The translations under genes were made by a program, and so were the position numbers. 64,000 nucleotides of DNA, taken from NCBI RefSeq assembly GCF_043497005.1, contig NZ_JBIEKE010000001.1:186001-250000 (forward strand), in the 5' to 3' direction. This document shows, one piece after another, positions 25,498-33,955 of this stretch; positions within the stretch are counted from its first letter, which is position 1; each line of letters starts with the position of its first letter. Under the pieces are notes generated by a model. It saw only the letters and a list, made by a program, of their open reading frames with translations, had not been told where the DNA came from and searched no databases. The DNA is from Halobacillus_A sp043497005. Its GTDB lineage: Bacteria > Bacillota > Bacilli > Bacillales > Halobacillaceae.

Positions 25498-26772
25498 TTA
25501 ATAGTTGACCGCTTCTTCTTCTCTTTGTTTCTCCTGCACCTCTCTTTCAATCTTTTTAATATCCCGCTTCATAAAGATGGAAAGAATAAACGCCAGCGTA
25601 ATTAACGCGAAGAATACATAAAATACGGCCGTGTACCCACTCGTCTGGGCTCGAATTTGGGAAACAAGCATCGGTCCGAACACCCCGCCGAGCGACCAGG
25701 TTGTTAGAAGATAGCCGTGAATAGAGCCGAGCTGCTTCGTTCCAAACAAATCGCCGATAAAGGCCGGCAGATTGGAGAATCCGCCTCCGTAACAGCTGAC
25801 GACCAGGAAAATAAACACCTGGAACAAAATGACGTTCGTCGTTAATGGAAGCGTAAAGAAGGCTGCCATTTGAATGACGAAAAAGATGAAAAAGACGTTT
25901 GAACGACCAAGATAATCCGAAGCGGCGGCCCAGCCAATTCGTCCTCCGCCATTAAAGATCCCCATGATCCCGACCATCGTGGCAGCGGCAGCGGCTGATA
26001 AACCGACAACTTCCTGAGCCATCGGGGAGGCAACGGAGATCATCATAATCCCTGCGGTCGTGTTAATGAGCATCATGCCCCACAACAGCCAGAACCTTCT
26101 CGTCTTCACCGCTTCTTTTGACGTTAACTGCTGCAAATCTTTTTTGAAAACCTTTTTCCCGGAAGCCATATCTTTTTTCATCGTAGACGGCATCCAGCCT
26201 TCTGGAGGCGGGGCGATGTAAGAAGCACCGATCATAATAAATATAAAATAAGCAGCACCGAGTAAGTAAAAGGCATTAGAAATTCCTACGGATGTCATTA
26301 AGCTGTCCGCTACTGGGGCTGTGATCAGTGCACCAGTACCAAACCCTAATACAGCTAGTCCTGTAGCTAATCCTCTTCGGTCTGGGAACCACTTAACAAG
26401 GGTGGAAACCGGTGATATATATCCAATACCTAGTCCCAGTCCGCTTGCTAGTCCGTAGGTGAGCAGAAATAACGGCAGAGATTCTACGGCAATGGCCACT
26501 CCGGACCCCGCTTGTCCTAATCCAAATAAAACAGCGGAAACCATCGCTGATTTACGCGGTCCGCTTTTTTCAACAAATTTTCCAAATAAGGCGGCTGAGG
26601 AACCAGCGAGCGCCATCATAATGGTAAATGCGATCGTTACTTGAGTAGGCGTCCAGCCCATTGCTTCACTGACGGGGGTTGTGTAGACGCTGTATGCGTA
26701 TGCCCCCCCGATGGAGAGATGAATGGCAATAGCTGATAAAGCAATCAGCCATCTGTTTTTCGTTGCTTCCAT
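25498..26772 (-). CDS. OFA-type MFS transporter (oxalate/formate antiporter family)
   Basis: 424 residues with 12 membrane helices. OFA-type signatures include HLSIGGAYAYSVYTTPVSEA in helix 1, GLGIGYISPVSTLVKWFPDR and GIFNGGGRIGWAAASDYLGR. The family includes OxlT and carboxylate transporters, so a small organic anion is the probable substrate. GAGGAGGAACA lies before the ATG. Monocistronic. Confidence 0.87.
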   Translation of the reverse strand: MEATKNRWLIALSAIAIHLSIGGAYAYSVYTTPVSEAMGWTPTQVTIAFTIMMALAGSSAALFGKFVEKSGPRKSAMVSAVLFGLGQAGSGVAIAVESLPLFLLTYGLASGLGLGIGYISPVSTLVKWFPDRRGLATGLAVLGFGTGALITAPVADSLMTSVGISNAFYLLGAAYFIFIMIGASYIAPPPEGWMPSTMKKDMASGKKVFKKDLQQLTSKEAVKTRRFWLLWGMMLINTTAGIMMISVASPMAQEVVGLSAAAAATMVGIMGIFNGGGRIGWAAASDYLGRSNVFFIFFVIQMAAFFTLPLTTNVILFQVFIFLVVSCYGGGFSNLPAFIGDLFGTKQLGSIHGYLLTTWSLGGVFGPMLVSQIRAQTSGYTAVFYVFFALITLAFILSIFMKRDIKKIEREVQEKQREEEAVNY

Positions 26773-26908
26773 GTTGTTCCTCCTCTATGTACATGCTGTA
26801 AGCGTATACAAATGAGGATACATGGAGCAGAAAACAAAATCAAATTATTTAGAAAAATTTAAAAAATCTGAACAAAAAGGCCTGTTTTTACTGAAGAGGA
26901 ATCTTAGA

Positions 26909-27286
26909 TTAAATAGTCGTTTCGCTCATAAAAGCATGGACATTACCTTCTGTATCTTCAAAAAAAGTCATCCACGTTTCCGAATGGTCCATTTTAGCCA
27001 CGACATGAGGCTCGTCTATAAAGGAGATACTTTTTACTTTCAGTTCCTCATAGGTGTGATGAATGTTGTCGACTTGAAAATAAATGACGGAGCTTGGGCG
27101 GGAAAACTGCTCCTTTTCAGGAAGGATCAGCATGATGCGTACATCCCTGCATTCGAGGAAGGCCATCGTTTCTGTATGAAACAGCAGCTGGAGACCTAAT
27201 TGATGCTGATAAAAGTGAAGGGCTCGTTCCACATTTTTTACAGGAATTCCTATTTGACCGATCTTTTGAATAGCTGCACCTTTCAT
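26909..27286 (-). CDS. VOC (glyoxalase/bleomycin-resistance fold) protein
   Basis: 125 residues, one VOC module pair: IGQIGIPVKNVERALHFYQH at the start, FLECRDVRIMLIL, then VIYFQVDNIHHTYEEL and a closing MTFFEDTEGNVHAFMSE. Metal-ligand positions (His/Glu) are present in part. These proteins act as glyoxalases, dioxygenases or binding proteins; the specific role is unknown. AAAGGAGAGAGACG precedes its ATG. Confidence 0.85.
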   Translation of the reverse strand: MKGAAIQKIGQIGIPVKNVERALHFYQHQLGLQLLFHTETMAFLECRDVRIMLILPEKEQFSRPSSVIYFQVDNIHHTYEELKVKSISFIDEPHVVAKMDHSETWMTFFEDTEGNVHAFMSETTI

Positions 27287-27394
27287 CGTCTCTCTCCTTT
27301 TTGAATGGTTTGAACCTAGTATACATGATCCACGTAAGCATATGGCTTATGATAAAATAGATAAGGAATTTATTTAAAAAAAGGTCGGGGTTCA

Positions 27395-28108
27395 TTGGAT
27401 ATTGCATTGTTTATTGTCATCATAGCGGTCGCATCGATTCTGCAGACGAGCACAGGGTTTGGCTTCTCTATTTTAGCCACGCCTTTTTTATTGCTGTTGT
27501 TTGAACCAAAAGAAGCAATTCAAATTAACTTAATTTTGTCTCTCGTTATTTCAATGGTTCTCATTCGAAACATTTATCATGATATCGATTTTGGCATCGT
27601 GAAACGTTTTACAGTGGGGAGTGCGGTTGGTCTGCCTATGGGAATGATGATTTTTCTCGCGCTTGATATCGTCAAACTGAAGCTTGTGGTGAGCGTAATT
27701 ATTTTAGTATTAACGGTCCTTCTTATTTTGAAGTTCCGAATGAATCAAACTAAGGGGAGAGACCTTGGGGTTGGCGGGATATCAGGTGTTTTGACGACGA
27801 GTATCGGCATGCCCGGCCCGCCGCTTCTGCTTTATTTCTCCGGCACTGATACGAAAAAGGAAACACTGCGCGCAACGACGCTGGCCTTCTATTTGTTTAT
27901 TTATTTAGCGAGCCTTCTTATTCAAGTATTCGCTGCCGGCACCAATATGAAGGTCTGGATGTCGAGCGGCCTTGCACTTCCGCTTGTATTTGTTGGAATG
28001 TATGCGGGACAAAAGTTGTTTTACTGGGTGAATCCCCAGTTATTTCGGGTGTTTACTTATTTGATCCTATTATTTACGGGAATCTATTTATTGATTGGTA
28101 ATTTATAA
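27395..28108 (+). CDS. TauE/SafE family sulfite/organosulfonate exporter-like protein
   Basis: 237 residues with about seven to eight helices. Family traits: SILQTSTGFGFSILATPFLL in the first helix pair and GGISGVLTTSIGMPGPPLLL in the second half, the repeated glycine/proline signature of TauE/SafE proteins. They are thought to export sulfite or sulfonates. TTG start after AAAAAAAGGTCGGGG. Neighbours give no sulfur context. Confidence 0.85.
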   Translation: MDIALFIVIIAVASILQTSTGFGFSILATPFLLLLFEPKEAIQINLILSLVISMVLIRNIYHDIDFGIVKRFTVGSAVGLPMGMMIFLALDIVKLKLVVSVIILVLTVLLILKFRMNQTKGRDLGVGGISGVLTTSIGMPGPPLLLYFSGTDTKKETLRATTLAFYLFIYLASLLIQVFAAGTNMKVWMSSGLALPLVFVGMYAGQKLFYWVNPQLFRVFTYLILLFTGIYLLIGNL

Positions 28109-28212
28109 AATTGACTGCTGTTTTCTTGTTTTTCCAGTGATCACCCCTTAAGATGAAGGGTAAAAGAACGCTTTTTTTCGCTAATGTGTAAAAGCAGGGA
28201 GGGGGAGATCTT

Positions 28213-29112
28213 ATGAATGCTAAAGCTATGCTGCTCGGGCTGGTGACAATCTTGATTTGGGGATCCACATTCGCGGGCATACGTGCCAGTCTTCATGGAG
28301 GTTATACAGCTGGTCACCTTGTCCTCGTCCGTTATCTCATTGCATCAGCTGTTTTTTTTGTATTGGCGTTATGGCCGGGAATTCGTTTTCGCCTTCCTTG
28401 CAAGGAAGAATTTGTTAAAATCTGTCTGCTTGGCTGGGTTGGGATCAGCCTTTATCATATGGGCGTTACTTTTGGTGAAATCACCGTTTCCGCTGGGACA
28501 GCAGGGATGCTGATCGGCTCTGCACCGATTTTTACAGCGCTCATCGCCGTCCTGTTTTTAAAAGAACATCCCGGTTTATTCGGCTGGCTCGGTCTTGGCA
28601 TCGGGTTTATCGGTATTGTGCTTATTACATTAGGAACGTCAGGGGATTCTTTCGCTATATCAACAGGGGCCTGGCTCGTCTTAATGGCTGCTGTCGCCAC
28701 GTCCATTTTCTTTGTTTTTCAAAAGCCGCTCTTTGCCCGTTACCGCCCCCTTGAACTGACCGCTTATTTCACGTGGGCAGGAACGCTCCCTTTTCTCATT
28801 TTTACACCGGGTGTATGGGATTCTGTAGCGGGAGCGACACTTGAAGCGAACTTATCCGCTCTTTATGTCGGCATTTTTCCTGCTGGAGTAGCTTACGTAA
28901 CGTGGGCGACAGCTCTCTCGCTCGGGAGTGCAAGCTCCGTGACCAGCCTGATGTACTTAGAACCGTTCGTTGCGATCCTCGTCGCCTGGGTTTGGCTTCA
29001 GGAATGGCCGAGCACGCTCTCTCTTGTTGGCGGGGGAATCGCGATTTTAGGTGTCGTTGTGATTAACGGCTTTGCGAAAAAGCAGCAGGTTCTTTTACGA
29101 AAAACAGCCTGA
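28213..29112 (+). CDS. EamA/DMT family transporter
   Basis: 299 residues with ten helices in two EamA repeats (about 5-135 and 148-290); IWGSTFAGIRASLHGGYTAG opens the first and LYVGIFPAGVAYVTWATAL with SLMYLEPFVAILVAWVWLQE closes the second. These exporters move amino acids, nucleosides or other metabolites; specificity is unknown. GGGAGGGGGAG lies 6 nt before ATG. Parallel to the TauE-like gene, separated by about 100 bp. Confidence 0.88.
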   Translation: MNAKAMLLGLVTILIWGSTFAGIRASLHGGYTAGHLVLVRYLIASAVFFVLALWPGIRFRLPCKEEFVKICLLGWVGISLYHMGVTFGEITVSAGTAGMLIGSAPIFTALIAVLFLKEHPGLFGWLGLGIGFIGIVLITLGTSGDSFAISTGAWLVLMAAVATSIFFVFQKPLFARYRPLELTAYFTWAGTLPFLIFTPGVWDSVAGATLEANLSALYVGIFPAGVAYVTWATALSLGSASSVTSLMYLEPFVAILVAWVWLQEWPSTLSLVGGGIAILGVVVINGFAKKQQVLLRKTA

Positions 29113-29116
29113 CAGA

Positions 29117-29275
29117 GCCTCACGAATCGCTTTTCGGTGGCGGGCACGGCTTCAGCTAACTTGGCTTGACCAAGTGGATCTTCGTCTCGCGCTGTTCCCG
29201 CACCGGACGTGGCCGGTTTTAATCGACCAGGCGTCCCCCCCCGAACGCTCCTCGTGGCATCCACAGAGATCAATC
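29117..29275. repeat. Dispersed GC-rich noncoding repeat, copy L2
   Basis: Aligns by eye along its length with 1660-1812 (blocks such as GCGGGCACGGC, CAAGTGGATCTTCG, GCACCGGACGTGG, TTTTAATCGACCAG). It follows the DMT gene directly. Rest of 29276-29382 shows nothing. Confidence 0.75.
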
Positions 29276-29382
29276 TAACACCCATCCGTATGCTCAAATA
29301 TCTGCTCCTAAAACGTTATGGTCGAAACAAAAAATACTCACAAAATAGACTGCAGGCAACTTTTTCGACCGCCTGAGCGTTT

Positions 29383-30018
29383 TTATAGGATGTTTTTAAT
29401 AAATTGATAGAAAAAATAGAAGCTGTAGCTTAAAACTGCAAAACCGCTTATAAACAATATGACTTGTCTACGTTTTCTAGTTAACCATCTTTCGCCTAAG
29501 TGTAATAAAAAGGCCAGCAGAACAAACCATGCCAGTGCACCAGCAATGACAGCTAAAGGATAGGTAAGGTTCATCGTGTTGGAGGAATCCATGACAGGCG
29601 TCAACAACCCCACCCACCAAAGGGCTGTAAAAGGATTGAACGTTGTGATGGCAGCCCCTGTCCAAAATGCTTTAAGAAAATGCCTCTTAGGTAAATAAGA
29701 TGCGGGACCTGATTGTTTATTTACAACACCTTCCACCGTTTTCATTTCTTTAAAAATTCCTACGGCCACATAAAAAAGGACGAAGCTTCCAAGCAGCCAT
29801 AGCAAAGTAATGACGAAAGAGTTCTCATTCATAAGGGGCATCAGCCATAGTAAAATAGCTGCAAGCACTACAGCATCTCCAACAACGGCCCCAACTCCAA
29901 CTGATAACGAAGAAGAAAATCCATATTTCGCACCATGTTTAATCTCTTCCCCGTTACTTGGGCAAGTCGGAGAGGAAGCAAACCCTATAAGAAATCCGCT
30001 TAGTAATATATGAAGCAT
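29383..30018 (-). CDS. LysE family exporter, regulated by adjacent ArsR
   Basis: About 211 residues with six helices. LLSGFLIGFASSPTCPSNGE replaces the usual PGP motif with a Cys/Pro-rich segment, SVGVGAVVGDAVVLAAILLW follows, and TFNPFTALWWVGLL is the second-half signature. ATG 30018 is preferred over GTG 30027 because AAAGGGTG fits it. It lies 56 bp after an ArsR gene, and both are preceded by the same 19-bp motif. Export substrate unknown; the unusual SPTCPS segment may matter for substrate choice. Confidence 0.82.
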   Translation of the reverse strand: MLHILLSGFLIGFASSPTCPSNGEEIKHGAKYGFSSSLSVGVGAVVGDAVVLAAILLWLMPLMNENSFVITLLWLLGSFVLFYVAVGIFKEMKTVEGVVNKQSGPASYLPKRHFLKAFWTGAAITTFNPFTALWWVGLLTPVMDSSNTMNLTYPLAVIAGALAWFVLLAFLLHLGERWLTRKRRQVILFISGFAVLSYSFYFFYQFIKNIL

Positions 30019-30041
30019 CGTTTTCACCCTTTCAATTCTAT

Positions 30042-30060
30042 AATTCGAAAAATATCGAAA
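30042..30060. promoter_or_regulatory. Shared ArsR-type operator, site A (before LysE gene)
   Basis: AATTCGAAAAATATCGAAA matches site B (30396-30414, minus strand AATTCGAAACATGTCGAAC) at about 15 of 19 positions, with the TTCGAA and TCGAA blocks in the same register. Confidence 0.6.
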
Positions 30061-30074
30061 TATTAATCAAAAAA

Positions 30075-30404
30075 TTATTGTCCTCCTTTCGTCTGTTCAA
30101 AAAATTCAATTAATCCGTTCACCGAATGAAGTTCCACCCAGCATTCGATGCTCTTTCCTTTACGCTCCATTCGAATGAGGCCGGCATGACGAAGTTCTTT
30201 TAGATGGTGAGACACGGTGGAAGGGACGATCCCGAGTCCTTCTCCTAATTCGCCTACCGTCATCCTCATCTCTTTCTCTGTGCTTAATTCTCCCGGGAAG
30301 CAGTTTTTTGCAAGGTAAAGAAAAATATTTAACCGGTGAGGGTTGGATAAGGCTTTAAACTTTTCACTAAAATCTTCTACGTTTACATTATTATAGTTCG
30401 ACAT
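30075..30404 (-). CDS. ArsR-family HTH regulator
   Basis: About 109 residues from ATG 30404 (MSNYNNVNVEDF); the longer frame to 30440 would cover the promoter region. Winged-helix residues: FKALSNPHRLNIFLYLAKNC, then GEGLGIVPSTVSHHLKELRH. A single Cys sits in KNCFPGELS. It lies upstream of the LysE-type exporter in the same orientation and probably represses both through the TTCGAA-type sites. Confidence 0.85.
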   Translation of the reverse strand: MSNYNNVNVEDFSEKFKALSNPHRLNIFLYLAKNCFPGELSTEKEMRMTVGELGEGLGIVPSTVSHHLKELRHAGLIRMERKGKSIECWVELHSVNGLIEFFEQTKGGQ

Positions 30405-30414
30405 GTTTCGAATT
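30396..30414. promoter_or_regulatory. Shared ArsR-type operator, site B (before arsR-like gene)
   Basis: Minus-strand AATTCGAAACATGTCGAAC overlaps the regulator's start codon and lies about 20 bp after TTGACA (minus strand). Same motif as site A. Confidence 0.6.
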
Positions 30415-30509
30415 GTAAGTGATAGGCTGGTAAATGTCAATGGAAAGGGCTGAGTTTTATTTTTTATTTGGAAAGCTATACACTATAGAAAGGGATGGGA
30501 GGGGATGTA

Positions 30510-30689
30510 TTGCCAAAGAAGTTTGTGATTCTTTTCGTCATTGTGTTCGCGGTCGGCTGTGTGATCGATTATGTCCGCTTTGAACATGTCAGCTGGGTAA
30601 TGAATCTGATCCAGGCCTTCTTTTTTACCCTTGTTTACAGCCTGATGCTGCGATTGTTCGGAGGTACAAAATCTAATGCTAAGAGATAA
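30510..30689 (+). CDS. Small two-helix membrane protein
   Basis: 59 residues from TTG 30510, which sits about 5 nt after GGAGGGGATG; ATG 30495 lies inside that ribosome site. Two membrane helices: KFVILFVIVFAVGCVIDYV and WVMNLIQAFFFTLVYSLMLR. Function unknown. It runs in the same direction as the methyltransferase 15 bp later. Confidence 0.7.
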   Translation: MPKKFVILFVIVFAVGCVIDYVRFEHVSWVMNLIQAFFFTLVYSLMLRLFGGTKSNAKR

Positions 30690-30703
30690 AGGAGATGGGG
30701 AAG

Positions 30704-31306
30704 GTGTCTAAAAATCAATGGGATGAGCGTTTTGCTGAAGAAGGATTTGTTTATGGAACGCAAGTGAATGAATTTGTGAGGGAGAAGGCCGCTGTTCTGC
30801 CTGAAAGTGCGAAGGTGGCATGTTTTGCAGAAGGCGAAGGACGAAACGCTGTTTTTTTAGCGACTCAGGGTCATGAAGTGACGGCCTACGATCAGTCGCA
30901 GGTTGGGCTGGACAAAATGAGCGAGCTTGCCCGTAAGCAAGGGGTAGGAGTTATGCCTGTACAGGCTGATTTAACGCAAGAGGAAGTCGGAACATTAAAC
31001 AATGATGCTGCAGTCATGGTATTTGGCCATGTGCCGAAATCGGGCCAGCCTTTTCTTATGAAAAATCTCTTCACTTCAGTAAAGCCTGGAGGATATATTT
31101 TGGTTGAAGTGTATTCCGAAGCACAGCTGGACTACGGCACGGGCGGCCCGCCATCAAAGGAGCTGCTTTATGATCCCGCTGATGTTCTTCGCTGGGTCGA
31201 AGGCTGCAAAGTGCTTCACTTTTATTACGGGGAAGCTGTACGTCATGAAGGGGACAGGCATACGGGACTTGGTCATGTGATTCAAGTAGTGGCGCAGAAG
31301 TCGTGA
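30704..31306 (+). CDS. Class I SAM-dependent methyltransferase (TehB-like)
   Basis: About 200 residues. SAM-binding motif I is replaced by VACFAEGEGRNAVFLATQGH (the glycine loop G-E-G-R-N), and a TAYDQSQVGLDKM acidic loop follows, as in the TehB/UbiE-like group. GTG 30704 fits AAGGAGATGGGG better than ATG 30695. Substrate unknown. Two-gene operon with the preceding membrane protein. Confidence 0.84.
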   Translation: MSKNQWDERFAEEGFVYGTQVNEFVREKAAVLPESAKVACFAEGEGRNAVFLATQGHEVTAYDQSQVGLDKMSELARKQGVGVMPVQADLTQEEVGTLNNDAAVMVFGHVPKSGQPFLMKNLFTSVKPGGYILVEVYSEAQLDYGTGGPPSKELLYDPADVLRWVEGCKVLHFYYGEAVRHEGDRHTGLGHVIQVVAQKS

Positions 31307-31316
31307 TAGCCTAGCG

Positions 31317-31340
31317 GCCAGCTCATTTGAAAGCTGGCTT
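31317..31340. terminator. Bidirectional terminator
   Basis: GCCAGCT and AGCTGGC form a stem around CATTTGAA between the convergent methyltransferase and YdeI-like genes. Confidence 0.6.
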
Positions 31341-31989
31341 ATCTTTGGTTCCTCCGGTACAAATCCAGCGTTTTATACCTTTTCGATAAAACATCCACCA
31401 TCTGCTGGAATCGTTTCTGACGCGTTTTCTCCTGCTTTGCGGAAAAAATCTGCCGTGCCCAGTCTTTTTGATAACCCGGCGTCAGTGTTTCATAGAAGGT
31501 GAGCTCTTCGGGGTGCTCGCGGAGCATTTTTTTAACTTCTCCAATTTTATCTTCATAGTCTGCCACACGCTGACTGGAAGCGGACGAGGGAGCGGCTTTT
31601 GTTTTCTCACGTTTTAAGCCAGTGACGGTAAACACATCGTCCATACTGACCATTCGTGAGAATTTTATATCGCTCCCTTCCACATACCGGTCATCTCCAA
31701 TCGATAGCGCTGGAAAAATTTCGTCCCGGTGCACATGCGTCTCATAACGTTTGTTGCCTTTTTTCGGATAAGCAAAGAAAAGATAGCCGCCTTCTAGCAG
31801 CAGATCCTTTTGAATAATGTGCTGCGTATAATCTTTCATTTCTTCCACTGTTTCTATGAAAATAAAAATACCATCGTGCTGCTGTGAGAGATCAGACGAG
31901 CAGGCGGAAAACAGGTCATAATCAGCAGGCTCATTGAGTACAGTGAGCGTTGAATACTTGTCGAGCTTCAATTTATCGATAATGGTCAT
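31339..31989 (-). CDS. ydeI: YdeI/OmpD-associated family protein
   Basis: 216 residues. The C-terminal half (LREHPEELTFYETLTPGYQK, DWARQIFSAKQEKTRQKR, FQQMVDVLSKRYKTL) is the YdeI/OmpD-associated helical domain. The N-terminal half (about 1-110) is a separate domain that I do not recognise. The family's biochemical role is unknown. AAGGAGCC precedes ATG 31989. Confidence 0.82.
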   Translation of the reverse strand: MTIIDKLKLDKYSTLTVLNEPADYDLFSACSSDLSQQHDGIFIFIETVEEMKDYTQHIIQKDLLLEGGYLFFAYPKKGNKRYETHVHRDEIFPALSIGDDRYVEGSDIKFSRMVSMDDVFTVTGLKREKTKAAPSSASSQRVADYEDKIGEVKKMLREHPEELTFYETLTPGYQKDWARQIFSAKQEKTRQKRFQQMVDVLSKRYKTLDLYRRNQR

Positions 31990-32131
31990 GGGCCTGGCTC
32001 CTTATATAGATTAGTAAAATTATAACAGATTTATGATTTTACCTTTCCTTCATTTTGAAAATTTTTCTTACAGATTTCGTCAAAATAAGATATAATGGTG
32101 AGTTAGAGAGCACAGAATGATGGGGGTACAT

Positions 32132-33070
32132 ATGAATAGGAAGCAGAGAAAAAGCAAGCAAAGAAGAAAAGTTCGCTGGGGTAGAGTCTCATTGGTTTTC
32201 ATGGCATTATTGATCGCGGGCGGGGGAACGTGGATCTATTATATTTATCATAATTTAAAAAACACGGTCGATCAGGACGTCCATGAATCGGTCGCTTCGA
32301 TAGATAATGAGATTACGAAGGGCAAGGTGAAGGATCAGGAGCCGTTAAACATCCTTTTGCTCGGGGTCGATGAAAGAGCCAACGACCGCGGGAGGTCAGA
32401 TACGATGATCGTACTGACACTTGACCCGAATAATGAACGGATGCAGATGGTAAGTATCCCGAGAGATACGCGTACGGAAATCATCGGCCGTGGAACAACG
32501 GATAAAATTAATCACTCGTATGCTTTTGGCGGCAGTGATATGGCTGTGAATACGGTAGAGAATTTTCTCGATATTGAGATTGATTACTTTTCTACGGTCA
32601 ATATGGAAGGGCTGGAGCAGCTCGTGGATTCTGTCGATGGAGTTACCGTTGATAATGATCTGGCGTTTTCAAATGGACGCTTTGACTTTCCTGAGGGTGA
32701 GCTTTATTTAGATGGGCGCGAAGCACTGGCGTATGTAAGAATGAGAAAAGACGATCCTCAAGGCGATGCCGGGCGTAACGAACGCCAGCGTCAAGTCATT
32801 GAAGGTGTTCTTAGTAAAGGGGCAAGCTTCAGCAGCATGAATAAATTTCATGATATTTTAGATGTGTTAGGCGACAATGTCAGCACCAACATGGATTTCT
32901 CTGATATGCGCACGCTCGCTACCGATTATCGCGGTGCCAGAAAAACGATAGATACGTATCAGGTGGAAGGCGATGGAACGTATATCGGGGATGTGTGGTA
33001 CCTGCTCGTTCCCGATGGTGAAGTTCAGAAAGTACACCATATGATTAAGGATTATCCAGATAAGTTATAA
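32132..33070 (+). CDS. LytR-CpsA-Psr (LCP) family cell-wall glycopolymer ligase
   Basis: 312 residues. A basic N-terminus and one signal-anchor helix (VSLVFMALLIAGGGTWIYYI) lead to an extracellular LCP domain: LLGVDERANDRGRSDTMIVL, VSIPRDTRTEI, KINHSYAFGG and ALAYVRMRKDDPQGDAGRNE with the RQRQVI motif. LCP enzymes join wall teichoic acid or other glycopolymers to peptidoglycan. ATG 32132 fits ATGGGGGT better than the two upstream in-frame ATGs. Monocistronic; paralogue (TagT/U/V) not determined. Confidence 0.9.
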   Translation: MNRKQRKSKQRRKVRWGRVSLVFMALLIAGGGTWIYYIYHNLKNTVDQDVHESVASIDNEITKGKVKDQEPLNILLLGVDERANDRGRSDTMIVLTLDPNNERMQMVSIPRDTRTEIIGRGTTDKINHSYAFGGSDMAVNTVENFLDIEIDYFSTVNMEGLEQLVDSVDGVTVDNDLAFSNGRFDFPEGELYLDGREALAYVRMRKDDPQGDAGRNERQRQVIEGVLSKGASFSSMNKFHDILDVLGDNVSTNMDFSDMRTLATDYRGARKTIDTYQVEGDGTYIGDVWYLLVPDGEVQKVHHMIKDYPDKL

Positions 33071-33079
33071 CCGAAACCT

Positions 33080-33147
33080 GGGATAAAACTGAATAAAGCA
33101 TAAAATAATCCGAACGATTTTACATAAATCAGTTCGGATTATTTTTT
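33080..33147. repeat. Dispersed stem-loop repeat, copy R1
   Basis: GGGATAAAACTGAATAAAGC leads into AATAATCCGAACGATTT and AAATCAGTTCGGATTATT, a 17-bp imperfect stem followed by T. The same unit with its flank recurs at 50761 and 59929, and inverted at 63722. Here it probably also terminates the LCP gene. Confidence 0.85.
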
Positions 33148-33241
33148 GTCAGGCTTTGTTATGTTGATATTTATAGAAAAACACCTTAAAAATGAATTTC
33201 AGTTACGTTTTATTGTCTTATGGAATTAACGCACCCTGAGA

Positions 33242-33529
33242 TTATTTTTTATCTTTTAGTTCTAAGAGGATAGGTAGTATATTTAACATGATAGAAACAA
33301 TTGTCAAAAACCATAAGGCCTTTTCCATAGTAGGTACAACATCCAATAAAGCTGCCCAATCTTCACTTTTCACCCAATTAGATACAAGGCTATATTCTGC
33401 ACAAAGTGTGAATGCTGTAAATGATAATCCCATTGCCATCGCAAGTTTATAATCTTTTCCTGTATTATACATAGAAAGATTTAAAAAAGTTGCCACTATG
33501 GCAATAAGTCCAAATATTAACCACATCAT
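33242..33529 (-). CDS. Three-helix membrane protein, unknown
   Basis: 95 residues with helices at about 1-20, 27-48 and 70-90 (ALWFLTIVSIMLNILPILLE) and an LCAEYSLVSNWVKSEDW loop. GGGGG lies 4 nt before the ATG pair. I do not recognise the family. Confidence 0.65.
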   Translation of the reverse strand: MMWLIFGLIAIVATFLNLSMYNTGKDYKLAMAMGLSFTAFTLCAEYSLVSNWVKSEDWAALLDVVPTMEKALWFLTIVSIMLNILPILLELKDKK

Positions 33530-33555
33530 TATGCCCCCATTATTTTTATATTTAT

Positions 33556-33762
33556 CTACAGTAAACTTAGATAATCTAAGTAGGTTTCCACACTTGGAAT
33601 TAAATTCCCTTTTATTATCATATCATTCATTATTTCTCTGATGGTGGAGGTTTTCTCACACTTGAAAGCACGCTGGGTAATGGTCCACACCGTTTTCCAC
33701 AGCATGGATTCTAAAGGCACGCCAAGCATCGGTGCCTGACATATTCTCGCTGCTCTACTCAT
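33556..33762 (-). CDS. Possible small gene or remnant upstream of membrane protein
   Basis: 68 codons with protein-like composition (LESMLWKTVWTITQRAFKCE, then MNDMIIKGNLIPSVETYLDY) ending 26 bp before the next minus-strand gene. The frame stays open about 15 codons before the ATG, and the ribosome site is weak. No family recognised; it may be the tail of a decayed gene. The rest of 33763-33955 shows nothing else. Confidence 0.3.
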   Translation of the reverse strand: MSRAARICQAPMLGVPLESMLWKTVWTITQRAFKCEKTSTIREIMNDMIIKGNLIPSVETYLDYLSLL

Positions 33763-33955
33763 GCCCCAATCTTTTTTTGAAGAGTGAAACAGGAATTTAA
33801 CCGCTTTGTGTCACATCCCGGGGAATCCTAGAAAACGGGAGGAAATGTATGTAAAAAAAGGTAGAAACAATAAGACCATGGTACGATTCTCAATTTTCTG
33901 AAATTAGAATATAGTTAAGACGTTGAAAAAATATACATACCGGGAGAGTGGAAAG

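Noticed and set aside
26822..27199. 125-codon plus-strand frame
   Set aside because: It is antisense to the well-supported VOC gene at 26909-27286 and has no ribosome site.
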